DNA from: JBDTSW01 sp963807385
GTDB taxonomy: Bacteria > Actinomycetota > Thermoleophilia > Solirubrobacterales > 70-9
Assembly: GCA_963807385.1 (NCBI GenBank)
Contig: CAWEBQ010000002.1
Span: 434,001 to 498,000 of the forward strand
Reading direction: 5' to 3'
DNA: 64,000 nucleotides
A program made the translations under genes and the position numbers. The notes beneath the pieces are model-generated. The model ran no database searches, was not told where the DNA came from, and saw only the letters and a program-made list of their open reading frames with translations. Positions 15,202 through 23,750 of the stretch are shown in pieces (within the stretch, counting starts at the first letter, position 1; each line of letters starts with the position of its first letter).

Positions 15202-16665
15202 TTGACCGTTCGCGAGCTACTTGCAAGACGAGAGCGGGTTCGGGGCGAGGCCCGTTCGCGTCCGCTCGGCGCCCTGCGCGCGCAGGGCCTGATGGATCTA
15301 GTGGGCCTGCGCCTGGCTCCTTCGCTGACCGCGGGCGTGATCGCCTACCTGCACTCGGAGCGGGTCGGCGAAGCGCTGATCGTGTTCGCCGCGATGTTCG
15401 CCGGGATGCAGATCATCGAGCGGTCCCGGTTCCCGCTCGGCCTGATGCCGGCCGCCCGCATCGGCCTCGGCTTCATGGCGCCGGTTGTCGCGGCCGCGGT
15501 CATGCTCGGCGTGACGGCGCTCGCCGGGCATGGCGCGAGCGCCGGCGAGTTCGCCGCGGCCATCGTCGGCGCCTGGTTGATGCTGGCGTTGGGCGCCTGG
15601 ATGAAGACCCGGGTGGAACGCTCGGCCAGGGCCCGCGTGGCCGTGATCGGCTCGCCGCGCTTCGCCAAGGATCTCCGGGACGAGCTCGAGGCGACCGGGG
15701 TGCAGGCGTACGAGGTGATCGGCTGGTTCGGCTCCGACGGCCCCTACGGGAGGAGAGGCGACGGGCCTGGCTGGCTCGGGTCGCTCGACCAGGTCAGGGG
15801 CGCCGTGCTCGTCAACCGCGTGGACCTGATCGTCTGCGCCGCGGACCGCGAGTCCAGCCCAGGCGCCGGCCCAGGCGCCGGGCCATGGGAGCGCGTCGCC
15901 GACGCCTGCATAGACCTTCCCCTGCGGATGATTGGTGCGAACCAGCTCTACGAGGAGCTGCTTGGCCACGTACCGATCGGGACCATCGACCAGGCCTGGT
16001 ACCGGTACGTGCTGCACCCCCGCTTCCAGTCCGTGGACCCGCCCTCCAAGCGGGTGCTCGACCTGATGCTCGCGGCGATCATCGGGACGCTGACCGCGCC
16101 CGTTCTCGCGCTCGCCGCGCTGGCGGTGAAGCTTGGCGACCGCGGCCCGGTGATCTACAGGCAGCAGCGCCTGGGCGAGCAGGGCGAGCCATTCGAGATC
16201 CTCAAGCTGCGCACGATGACGGTCGAGGCCGAATCCGGTGGCGCGCAGTGGTCGGGCGCCGAGGACCAGCGGGTCACCAGGGTGGGTCGCTTCCTGCGCC
16301 GGACGCATATCGACGAGCTCCCGCAGTTGTGGAACATCGTCCGCGGCGACATGACCCTGGTGGGTCCCCGTCCTGAGCGGCCCGCGATGGTGGAGGAACT
16401 GGAGGCCCAGTACTCGCACTACACGAGGCGCCATCTGTTCAAGCCCGGAATCGCCGGCTGGGCCCAGCTTCGCTGCGGCTACGCCGGGTCGGATCTCGGG
16501 ACCGGCTGGAAGCTCTGTCACGACCTGTTCTACATCAAGCACCGCTCGGTGTTCATGGATCTGCTGATCGTCTTCGAGACGGCCTTCGAAACCTTCCGCG
16601 ATGCCCACCGCGCCCTGCGCACCCCCGGCGAGCGGTTCATCGTCGAGGAGCTCGCGCATGGCTGA
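15202..16665 (+). CDS. Exopolysaccharide priming glycosyltransferase (polyprenyl-phosphate sugar transferase)
   Basis: About 487 residues from TTG 15202, which has GGAGGG 11 nt upstream; an earlier in-frame ATG would overlap the LPFTG gene. Several membrane segments (residues about 35-135) and a CoA-binding-like region precede the bacterial sugar transferase domain: 'KRVLDLMLAAIIG', 'IYRQQRLGEQGEPFEILKLRTM', 'RTHIDELPQLWNI', 'LVGPRPERP'. It transfers a sugar-1-phosphate to undecaprenyl phosphate, the first step in polysaccharide assembly. Confidence 0.88.
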   Translation: MTVRELLARRERVRGEARSRPLGALRAQGLMDLVGLRLAPSLTAGVIAYLHSERVGEALIVFAAMFAGMQIIERSRFPLGLMPAARIGLGFMAPVVAAAVMLGVTALAGHGASAGEFAAAIVGAWLMLALGAWMKTRVERSARARVAVIGSPRFAKDLRDELEATGVQAYEVIGWFGSDGPYGRRGDGPGWLGSLDQVRGAVLVNRVDLIVCAADRESSPGAGPGAGPWERVADACIDLPLRMIGANQLYEELLGHVPIGTIDQAWYRYVLHPRFQSVDPPSKRVLDLMLAAIIGTLTAPVLALAALAVKLGDRGPVIYRQQRLGEQGEPFEILKLRTMTVEAESGGAQWSGAEDQRVTRVGRFLRRTHIDELPQLWNIVRGDMTLVGPRPERPAMVEELEAQYSHYTRRHLFKPGIAGWAQLRCGYAGSDLGTGWKLCHDLFYIKHRSVFMDLLIVFETAFETFRDAHRALRTPGERFIVEELAHG

Positions 16666-17251
16666 GGCGACCGCCGCCGCGGCCAGCCTGGCGGCCTCGC
16701 CGGGGATCGCCGGTACCGCCGTGGCGCTGCTGGTCGTGGATGACGACCGCCGGGTCGCGGAGGCCAGCCTCACGGCCTGCCGGCTGCTCGGGCTGGGCCG
16801 CGACGAAGTCTTGGAGCGCCCGCTCGACGAACTGCTGGCACCCGCCGCGGCCGACCGGCTGCACGGAATCTGGAGCGCCTTCCACGCCACCGGCGGACAC
16901 GCCGGCCCCTTTGAGCTTGCCTGGCCCAACCGGGCCGGACCCGTGGACATCAGCGTCACGGCCGCCGTCCTGCCCGGGCGGCACCTGGTCTTGCTGACGG
17001 CCACGGGAGCCGGGCCCGCTCCGCCGGCCGAAGCGCGGGGGGAGCCCGGCGTGCGCCGTCCCACCCCCAGGGAGCGGCAGATTCTGGGCCTGCTGGCGAC
17101 CGGCGACACCGACGTAGAGGTGGCCGCAAAGCTCGGGCTTTCGCCGGCCACGGTCCAGACGCACGTCCGCAATGCCAAGGCCAAGCTCGGGGCGCGCACC
17201 AGGGCCCAGGCCGTCGCGGTCGCGCTGCGCGGCGGCCTGATCGATCACTAG
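16658..17251 (+). CDS. PAS-LuxR transcriptional regulator
   Basis: 197 residues from ATG 16658, overlapping the end of the sugar transferase gene by 8 bp, which implies translational coupling. Residues about 15-115 are PAS-like ('ALLVVDDDRRVAEASLTAC', 'RPLDELL'). The C-terminal 65 residues are a LuxR HTH ('PTPRERQILGLLATGDTDVEVAAKL', 'SPATVQTHVRNAKAKLGA'). It probably regulates the polysaccharide locus in response to a PAS-bound signal. Confidence 0.83.
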   Translation: MAEATAAAASLAASPGIAGTAVALLVVDDDRRVAEASLTACRLLGLGRDEVLERPLDELLAPAAADRLHGIWSAFHATGGHAGPFELAWPNRAGPVDISVTAAVLPGRHLVLLTATGAGPAPPAEARGEPGVRRPTPRERQILGLLATGDTDVEVAAKLGLSPATVQTHVRNAKAKLGARTRAQAVAVALRGGLIDH

Positions 17252-19251
17252 CCCACCTGGCCCCCCAGGCGGCTGTCGAGGCGCTCCAGCCGGGCGCTCC
17301 CGGGATTCAGCCCGAGCGCGACGTCCAGCGCCCGCCTGGCGCTGGCGCGGTCGCCTTCGTCCAGGTAGGCGAGGGCTAGAAAGTAGTGCGCCGCCCACTC
17401 CGCGGGGCGCTCGCTGGTCGCGCCGCGGAACGCCTCGATCGCGCGCCCGCCCACACCGGCCTCCCGCGCGATCGCCCCCTCGACCAGCCAGGGTTCCTCG
17501 CTGAGCGGGTTGAGCGTTCGCGCGCGATCGAGGTCCGCGTAGGCACGCGCGGGATCCAGGCGCCAGGAGTCGGACGCGTGATTCGTGTAGCGCTCGCTCA
17601 GAAACGGCGGGATCAGCGTGGCCGCGAAGACCACGACGGCGACGAACGTCCAGCGCCTGCCGGCGCCGCGCCGCTGGCGCGGCGCCAGGATCCCTGGGGC
17701 ACACGCCGCGCCGAGCAGCATGAGCACCGGGCCTGTGACCACGGGGTAGGTCCAGAACCAGTCGATCGATGAGTGCGCGAGCCAGTACCCGGCGGAGGTC
17801 AGGGCGGCGGCCGAGAGTGCGGCCGGTCCGGGCCCCAGCCGCCTCGAGCGCCGGGCCCCGACCACCGCGGCGCCGAAGCCCACGCCGAGGAGCGCCAGGC
17901 CGGGTAACCCGAGCTCGGAGAGGACCTCCAGCTCGACGCTGTGGGCGTCGCGCGCGTTCTGGTTCGGATTCTGGCGGTTGAGCGTGTAGCTGTACTGGAA
18001 GCCGCCGGCCCCCGTGCCGAACAGGGGGTCGGAGCCGGTCTCATCCAGCGCCACCTCCCAGAGGTCCAGCCGCTCGGTCCCGGTGTCGAACGTGAACCGG
18101 CTGGCCTCGCCCTCGAAGCCGGGGGAGCCCTCGGTCCGGAACTGCTCGACCCGCTGCTCGATGAAGTCGACGGGGTTGCCGACCAAGACCACGAACGCGA
18201 GCGCTCCGGCGGCGAGGCCCGCGAGCAGCGCCATGCCGACTACCCGGTCCGCCCGAGCCTCGCGTTCCGGTGCGATCGAGAACCGCGCGTCGAGGCGGGT
18301 CGCGATGAGGCCCGCCGCGACGGCCAGGGCCAGGCCGGCGAGCGCGGCTCTCCCGGCCGCCCGCATCTGCGGGATGGCCGCCTCAAGCGAGCCGTTGTTC
18401 GCCGCCGAATAGAGGTCGGTGAGGGCCGGCAGGACGACCAGCGCCGGGACGACGGCGAGGCCAAGCCAGGCCGCCGCCCGCGCGCGATCCTTGGAGAGCA
18501 CGAAATAGAGTCCCAGCGCGACCGCGGCGGCGAGAACCGCGCCCCTGCTCTGGGAGAACAGCGCCATCTCGATGGCCAGGGTCGCGACACCGAGGGCGGC
18601 TGCTCGCCACACCGGGCCGAGATCCCGCGCCCGAGCGAGGCCGAGCGCGGGCCAAACGGCGACCATGAAGAACGCCGCATTCGCGTTCCGGTAGCCGAGC
18701 GGATGCTGCAGGGTCCCGTCACCCTCCAGGTAAGACACGATCTCGTTGCCCATGAGCATCGCCCCGACGGCGACCAGCCCGGCGACGCCCGCCGCGATAG
18801 CGACCGGCGCCATCGCGAGATGCATCCGCGGCCCGAGCAGGTTGCACAGCCACAGCCCCAGGCCGAAGCAGAGCCCGTAGCCGGCGATCCGCTGTGCGTC
18901 GGCCAATGCGACGTCGGGCGACGGGCTCCAAAGCGCCGACAGCGCCGACCAGGCGGCGAGGCCGAGGATGCCCGTCAGGGCTAGCGTGACGGGCCGCGAG
19001 AGGGACAGCATTCCGCGCCACGGCGCGCTCCGAAGCAGGATCGCCAGCCCGGCGGTGAGCAGCATCAGCCCGGGGAGCAGCACCGTTCCGAAGTAGGCGC
19101 CCTCCTTCACCGCCCACCAGGAGAAGACGACCCCCAGCAGTCCCAGTGCGACACCGGCGGATACGCCCTGGGTGTCCATGCCAGGTGGCACCCGGATCCG
19201 CGCGGGTTCCCCGGCTGTTGTCGCGGCTGGTGCCCCCATGCGCGAGTCCAC
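17248..19251 (-). CDS. O-antigen ligase/polymerase-like membrane protein with C-terminal TPR
   Basis: 667 residues with about a dozen membrane helices. The periplasm-type loop 'DAHSVELEVLSELGLPGLALLG' is the Wzy_C/WaaL family signature. The last 110 residues form TPR-like helices ('AIEAFRGATSERPAEWAAHYFLALAYLDEGD' region). It probably polymerises or ligates lipid-linked glycan units made by the neighbouring genes. It converges with the PAS-LuxR gene (4-bp overlap). Confidence 0.82.
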   Translation of the reverse strand: MDSRMGAPAATTAGEPARIRVPPGMDTQGVSAGVALGLLGVVFSWWAVKEGAYFGTVLLPGLMLLTAGLAILLRSAPWRGMLSLSRPVTLALTGILGLAAWSALSALWSPSPDVALADAQRIAGYGLCFGLGLWLCNLLGPRMHLAMAPVAIAAGVAGLVAVGAMLMGNEIVSYLEGDGTLQHPLGYRNANAAFFMVAVWPALGLARARDLGPVWRAAALGVATLAIEMALFSQSRGAVLAAAVALGLYFVLSKDRARAAAWLGLAVVPALVVLPALTDLYSAANNGSLEAAIPQMRAAGRAALAGLALAVAAGLIATRLDARFSIAPEREARADRVVGMALLAGLAAGALAFVVLVGNPVDFIEQRVEQFRTEGSPGFEGEASRFTFDTGTERLDLWEVALDETGSDPLFGTGAGGFQYSYTLNRQNPNQNARDAHSVELEVLSELGLPGLALLGVGFGAAVVGARRSRRLGPGPAALSAAALTSAGYWLAHSSIDWFWTYPVVTGPVLMLLGAACAPGILAPRQRRGAGRRWTFVAVVVFAATLIPPFLSERYTNHASDSWRLDPARAYADLDRARTLNPLSEEPWLVEGAIAREAGVGGRAIEAFRGATSERPAEWAAHYFLALAYLDEGDRASARRALDVALGLNPGSARLERLDSRLGGQVG

Positions 19252-19328
19252 CCCCGGAAACTAGCGAAGGTCCACCCACCGGCTCTGCTGCCCCGGATGC
19301 GACCGACCCGTATAGGACGATTCGCGCA

Positions 19329-22300
19329 GTGGGCGACCAACCAGGCGAGCCCCGCGGCCCCGGCGACGCCTCGGAGGCTGCGGACGAGACCGTGCGCAAC
19401 CGGCTTTCGGCCGCCCGCGAGTCGATCTCGGAAAGCCTACGCCAGGTCTCTGAGCGCCTCGAGCGCGAGGAGGCCTCGGCCCGCGCGCGGGCCGAGGCCG
19501 ATCTGCACGCGCTGGTGGCTGAGCGGGCGGCGGAGACGGCCGGGAGCCTGCGGACGCAGCTCGAACAGCATCTCGAAAGCCTCAAGGCGGAGCTTGAGTC
19601 GAGCATCGCCCGAAGGGCCCAGGGATTGTCGGCTGACCTCGAGCGCCGCCTTACGGCGGCCGAGGATCGACTCGCCGCGGGCGCCCGGGCCGCGGGCGAG
19701 GCCGCCGAGCAGAGCCTTGGCGGACGCCTCACCGACGCCGCGGCCGGCCTGCACCGAGACGCGGACGAGGCGGCCGGGCGCCAGCGCGAAGAGGCGAAGT
19801 CGCTCGCGACCTCGGTTCGGGAGGCTGCGGCGGCCGAGGTTGAGCGCCGCGTCGGGGAGGCCCGTTCCGCCCTCGAGCGGGCTGCCACCCGCGAGCAGGC
19901 CTCCGCGGCGGAGGCCGGTCGCGAGGCGCTTAAGGCCGACCTCGCCGAGCGTGCCGACGCCCTCCGGGTCGAGCTGTCGGCAGAGGTCGAGCGACTGGCG
20001 GGGGAGAGCCGCGGGGCATTGGCCGAGAACATGGGCTCGGCCCTGGCCGAGGCGCGAGAGAGGCTGGCCGCGGACGCCGAGGGGTTGCGCGACGCGCTGT
20101 CGCGCGGGGCCGCCGACCGTCTCGCAGCTGACCGGGAGGCGCTGGCGAGGCGCTACCAGGAGCGCTCAGCCGACCTCAAGCAGGATGCTGCGGCCCGGAC
20201 GGGCGAAGCGCTTGCCGCTGCGTCGGCGGAACTTCGCGCGGAGGCCGAGGACGCCCGTGAGAGCCAGGCCGCGAGGCTGGAGGGGCTGGTCGACTCCCGG
20301 CTCACGGCCTCGGACGCCCGGCTTGCCGCGCGATTGGACGAGCTCTCCGGCGAGCTTCGCAGCAGCGGCGCAAAGGCGGTGACGGAGGGCGTCGAGGGCG
20401 CGCGCGAGAGCCTCGCGGCGGAGGCCGGCGAGCAAGCTGCCAGGCTCGACGAGCGAATCCGGTCCGCCGTCAGGGCTGCGGTGACCGAGCTGCAGGACCG
20501 GGCCGAGGAGCAGCTCGGCGAGCGCCTGGAGTTGGTGCGGCGCGAGGGCGACGAGCGCTCCGCCGCCGGCGTTGAGCGGGCCCGCGAGGCCGCAGTTCAG
20601 GACGCTCGCGTACTGGCGGAGGAGCGCCTGGGGCGCGCCGAGTCCACCCTCGCCGGGCTCGTGGAATCCGCGGAGGCGGAGCTCGCCGAGCGAACCGCCG
20701 GCGCCGAGGCGAGGCTGACGGAGCGCGCCGCTGCCCTGGAGGCGGAGCTCGCCGACGCCTCGTCCTCAGGCCGTGCCGAGCTGGCGGCCGAGATCGACCG
20801 CCGCCTCACCGAGGCCGGCGGCTCGCTCTCCGAGCGGGTCGGCTCCGAGCTAGCCGAGGCCCGCACCGCTCTCGACGCCGCCCAGGCGGAGCGCCTCGCC
20901 GGGGCCACCGACGAGGTCAAGCGAAGCGGTGAGGAGGCCACCCGCGCCGCCCTCGACACGGTCGCCGCCGGGCTTCGCGAGGAGGTCGAGCGCGCCCGCG
21001 CCGAGGCCGACACCAAGCTCCGGGGTGACCTCGACGCCAGTGTCGCCGAGCGCCTGACCCGGGCTGAGGCTGCCCTCGCCGAGCGCGCCGACGCCGCGGA
21101 CTCCCGGCTCGCCGAGGGCGCCCGGGACGCCGAGGCCAGGCTGGGCGCCCGGGTCGAGGAGCGCGCCGGCGAGGCCCGCACCTCCCTGGAGGCGGAGCTC
21201 GCCGAGCGAACCGCCGGCGCCGAGGCGAGGCTGACGGAGCGCGCCGCTGCCCTGGAGGCGGAGCTCGCCGACGCCTCGTCCTCAGGCCGTGCCGAGCTGG
21301 CGGCCGAGATCGACCGCCGCCTCACCGAGGCCGGCGGCTCGCTCTCCGAGCGGGTCGGCTCCGAGCTAGCCGAGGCCCGCACCGCTCTCGACGCCGCCCA
21401 GGCGGAGCGCCTCGCCGGGGCCACCGACGAGGTCAAGCGAAGCGGTGAGGAGGCCACCCGCGCCGCCCTCGACACGGTCGCCGCCGGGCTTCGCGAGGAG
21501 GTCGAGCGCGCCCGCGCCGAGGCCGACACCAAGCTCCGGGGTGACCTCGACGCCAGTGTCGCCGAGCGCCTGACCCGGGCTGAGGCTGCCCTCGCCGAGC
21601 GCGCCGACGCCGCGGACTCCCGGCTCGCCGAGGGCGCCCGGGACGCCGAGGCCAGGCTGGGCGCCCGGGTCGAGGAGCGCGCCGGCGAGGCCCGCACCTC
21701 CCTGGAGGCGGAGCTCGCCGAGCGAACCGCCGGCGCCGAGGCGAGGCTGACGGAGCGCGCCGCTGCCCTGGAGGCGGAGCTCGCCGACGCCTCGTCCTCA
21801 GGCCGTGCCGAGCTGGCGGCCGAGATCGACCGCCGCCTCACCGAGGCCGGCGGCTCGCTCTCCGAGCGGGTCGGCTCCGAGCTAGCCGAGGCCCGCACCG
21901 CTCTCGACGCCGCCCAGGCGGAGCGCCTCGCCGGGGCCACCGACGAGGTCAAGCGAAGCGGTGAGGAGGCCACCCGCGCCGCCCTCGACACGGTCGCCGC
22001 CGGGCTTCGCGAGGAGGTCGAGCGCGCCCGCGCCGAGGCCGACACCAAGCTCCGGGGTGACCTCGACGCCAGTGTCGCCGAGCGCCTGACCCGGGCTGAG
22101 GCTGCCCTCGCCGAGCGCGCCGACGCCGCGGACTCCCGGCTCGCGGACCGGTCGGCCGCGGATCGGGAGGAGCTGCGCGCGGTCCTCTCGAACGACGTTG
22201 AGGCCCGCGGGGCGGACCTCCGCGACACGGTGGAGCGCGCGCTCGACGACGCTCGCGCCTCGCTTGCGAGGGCGTCGGAGCAGGACGTGAGCGACCGGCT

Positions 22301-23237
22301 GCAGGTGCTCGCCGCGGAGGGCGATCGTCGCGCCGAGGCCGCGGCCGAGGCGGCCAGAAACGCCGCGGAGGAGGTGGCTGAGGAGCGAGTGGCTGCGGCT
22401 CGGGCGACCCTCGCCGCAACCGTGGAGATGGAGCGTCAGGGTCTCGTCGAGCGGTTCGAGCGCGAAGGCCGCGAGCGCGTGGACGCGGCGGTGGCGAGGG
22501 TTGGCGAGGAAGGGGAGGTCCGCTTGGAGGCCGAGATGGTGGCGGTACGCGAGGAGGGCAGCCGCTCGCTCGCGGCCGTGAACCATGCGGAGGCCAGGGT
22601 TGCCAAGGGGATTAAGGCCGCCGCCGAGAAGGTCTCGATGAAGGCACGCCGCCACGAACTGAAGCTGGCGCGGGCGGAATCGTCGAAGCGCATCCAGGCG
22701 GCGCTCGAGCGCCTGGAGTTGCGGGCGGGCGCCGCGACGGCGGATCTCGAGCGGGTCTCAACCGGGCAGCGCTCGGGCCTGGACGCCGCTGCGAGGCTCC
22801 ACCGCGAGGCGCTTGACGGGCTCGCGTCGGAACGCCGGGAGGAGCTGGAGGCGCGCTCCGCGGAGGTTCGCGTCCAGATCGAGCGCCTGGAGTCAGCGGT
22901 GGGGGAGGGGCGCATCGAGCTCGCGAGCTCGCGGGAGGAGTTCCGAGCTTCCGCCGTGGCCGGGGACGAGCGTGTCGCCGCGGCGATGTCCCGACTCGAC
23001 GAGGGGGTCGAGCGGGTCGAGACTGCCCTCGGCGAGATCGGTGAGTCCGAGCGCCGGATTCTCGAGGCCCACGGGCGCGTGAGCGAGGCCGAGCGCCGGG
23101 TGGCCGAGGTGGCCGAGACGGCGCGAGAGGCCGCTGATTTGGAGGGGCGGATCCGGAGCGCCGTGGAGGCTGAGAACGAGGCCGCCCGCCGTATCAGCGA
23201 AGCTGAGGAGCGCCTCCGCGGGAGCCTCGACGAGTAG
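19329..23237 (+). CDS. Giant Ala/Glu/Arg-rich coiled-coil protein with perfect internal repeats
   Basis: 1302 residues from GTG 19329; a longer in-frame start at 19146 would lie inside the opposite-strand polymerase gene and its translation looks non-coding. Nearly the whole chain is charged helix without Pro, typical of a long coiled coil (Apolipoprotein/SMC-like hits are expected but would be compositional). No signal peptide or membrane segment is seen. Residues about 449-938 are 2.85 copies of a 172-residue unit. A cytoskeletal, polar scaffold or chromosome-associated role is conceivable; function unknown. Confidence 0.7.
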   Translation: MGDQPGEPRGPGDASEAADETVRNRLSAARESISESLRQVSERLEREEASARARAEADLHALVAERAAETAGSLRTQLEQHLESLKAELESSIARRAQGLSADLERRLTAAEDRLAAGARAAGEAAEQSLGGRLTDAAAGLHRDADEAAGRQREEAKSLATSVREAAAAEVERRVGEARSALERAATREQASAAEAGREALKADLAERADALRVELSAEVERLAGESRGALAENMGSALAEARERLAADAEGLRDALSRGAADRLAADREALARRYQERSADLKQDAAARTGEALAAASAELRAEAEDARESQAARLEGLVDSRLTASDARLAARLDELSGELRSSGAKAVTEGVEGARESLAAEAGEQAARLDERIRSAVRAAVTELQDRAEEQLGERLELVRREGDERSAAGVERAREAAVQDARVLAEERLGRAESTLAGLVESAEAELAERTAGAEARLTERAAALEAELADASSSGRAELAAEIDRRLTEAGGSLSERVGSELAEARTALDAAQAERLAGATDEVKRSGEEATRAALDTVAAGLREEVERARAEADTKLRGDLDASVAERLTRAEAALAERADAADSRLAEGARDAEARLGARVEERAGEARTSLEAELAERTAGAEARLTERAAALEAELADASSSGRAELAAEIDRRLTEAGGSLSERVGSELAEARTALDAAQAERLAGATDEVKRSGEEATRAALDTVAAGLREEVERARAEADTKLRGDLDASVAERLTRAEAALAERADAADSRLAEGARDAEARLGARVEERAGEARTSLEAELAERTAGAEARLTERAAALEAELADASSSGRAELAAEIDRRLTEAGGSLSERVGSELAEARTALDAAQAERLAGATDEVKRSGEEATRAALDTVAAGLREEVERARAEADTKLRGDLDASVAERLTRAEAALAERADAADSRLADRSAADREELRAVLSNDVEARGADLRDTVERALDDARASLARASEQDVSDRLQVLAAEGDRRAEAAAEAARNAAEEVAEERVAAARATLAATVEMERQGLVERFEREGRERVDAAVARVGEEGEVRLEAEMVAVREEGSRSLAAVNHAEARVAKGIKAAAEKVSMKARRHELKLARAESSKRIQAALERLELRAGAATADLERVSTGQRSGLDAAARLHREALDGLASERREELEARSAEVRVQIERLESAVGEGRIELASSREEFRASAVAGDERVAAAMSRLDEGVERVETALGEIGESERRILEAHGRVSEAERRVAEVAETAREAADLEGRIRSAVEAENEAARRISEAEERLRGSLDE
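20672..22144 (+). repeat. 2.85 copies of a nucleotide-identical 516-bp tandem repeat
   Basis: Units begin at 20672, 21188 and 21704; the third stops matching at 22144. By reading the copies against each other I found no mismatch, including at third codon positions. The unit encodes 172 residues in frame. This indicates very recent duplication or gene conversion, and is also a place where an assembler may have mis-counted copies. Confidence 0.92.
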
Positions 23238-23243
23238 GGGGAA

Positions 23244-23678
23244 CTACTGGCCCGCGATCGCCCGCAGCTCGGCCGGGCGCCAGAGCGCCACCAGTATCGA
23301 GCCGTCGATAAGCGCGATTCCGCCCTTCTTTAGCTTGATGCGCGCCCCGGTGGCCAACCCCACCGCCCGTGAGAGATCCGGCTCATGGCCTACCAGGAGC
23401 ACGTCCCCGCGACCCGCCGCGAGCTCGGCGGGGTCGAAGTCACCTCCACGGAGCGCCTCGGTCACCTCCGGGTCGAGCCCGAGGGGCTCGCACGCGATGC
23501 GGGCCGTGTCCCGTGCACGGGCCTTGGGGCTTGCGAGGCAGGCATCGAGTCGAACCCCCAACGCCCGCATCGCCCCGCCGGCGGCCTTGGCCTGTCGCCC
23601 GCCCTTGGCCGTCAGCTCCCGGGATGCGTCGTCCGCGGCGCGGTCCTCAGCCTCTCCGTGTCGTAGCAGCCAGATCAC
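23244..23678 (-). CDS. sixA: Phosphohistidine phosphatase SixA
   Basis: 144 residues from GTG 23678. The N-terminus 'VIWLLRHGEAED' is the RHG catalytic motif of the histidine phosphatase family, and 'LLVGHEPDLS' supplies the second catalytic His. Size and layout match SixA, which dephosphorylates phosphohistidine in phosphorelay or PTS proteins. It is divergent from dnaE. The assigned start lacks a strong ribosome site. Confidence 0.82.
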   Translation of the reverse strand: MIWLLRHGEAEDRAADDASRELTAKGGRQAKAAGGAMRALGVRLDACLASPKARARDTARIACEPLGLDPEVTEALRGGDFDPAELAAGRGDVLLVGHEPDLSRAVGLATGARIKLKKGGIALIDGSILVALWRPAELRAIAGQ

Positions 23679-23750
23679 CCGCCGAGGGTATCCGCAGATT
23701 GCGAGAAGGCCGTTCTCGGCGGCCCCGTGGCATCTGGCCCGATTGCCAAG

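Noticed and set aside
15298..17199. 633-codon minus-strand frame
   Set aside because: Runs antisense to the sugar transferase and PAS-LuxR genes, both of which have clear domains; composition is typical of antisense frames at high GC.
20597..22228. 543-codon open frame antisense to the coiled-coil repeats
   Set aside because: Ser/Arg/Ala-only composition that mirrors the GC-rich sense codons and repeats with the same period; a shadow frame.
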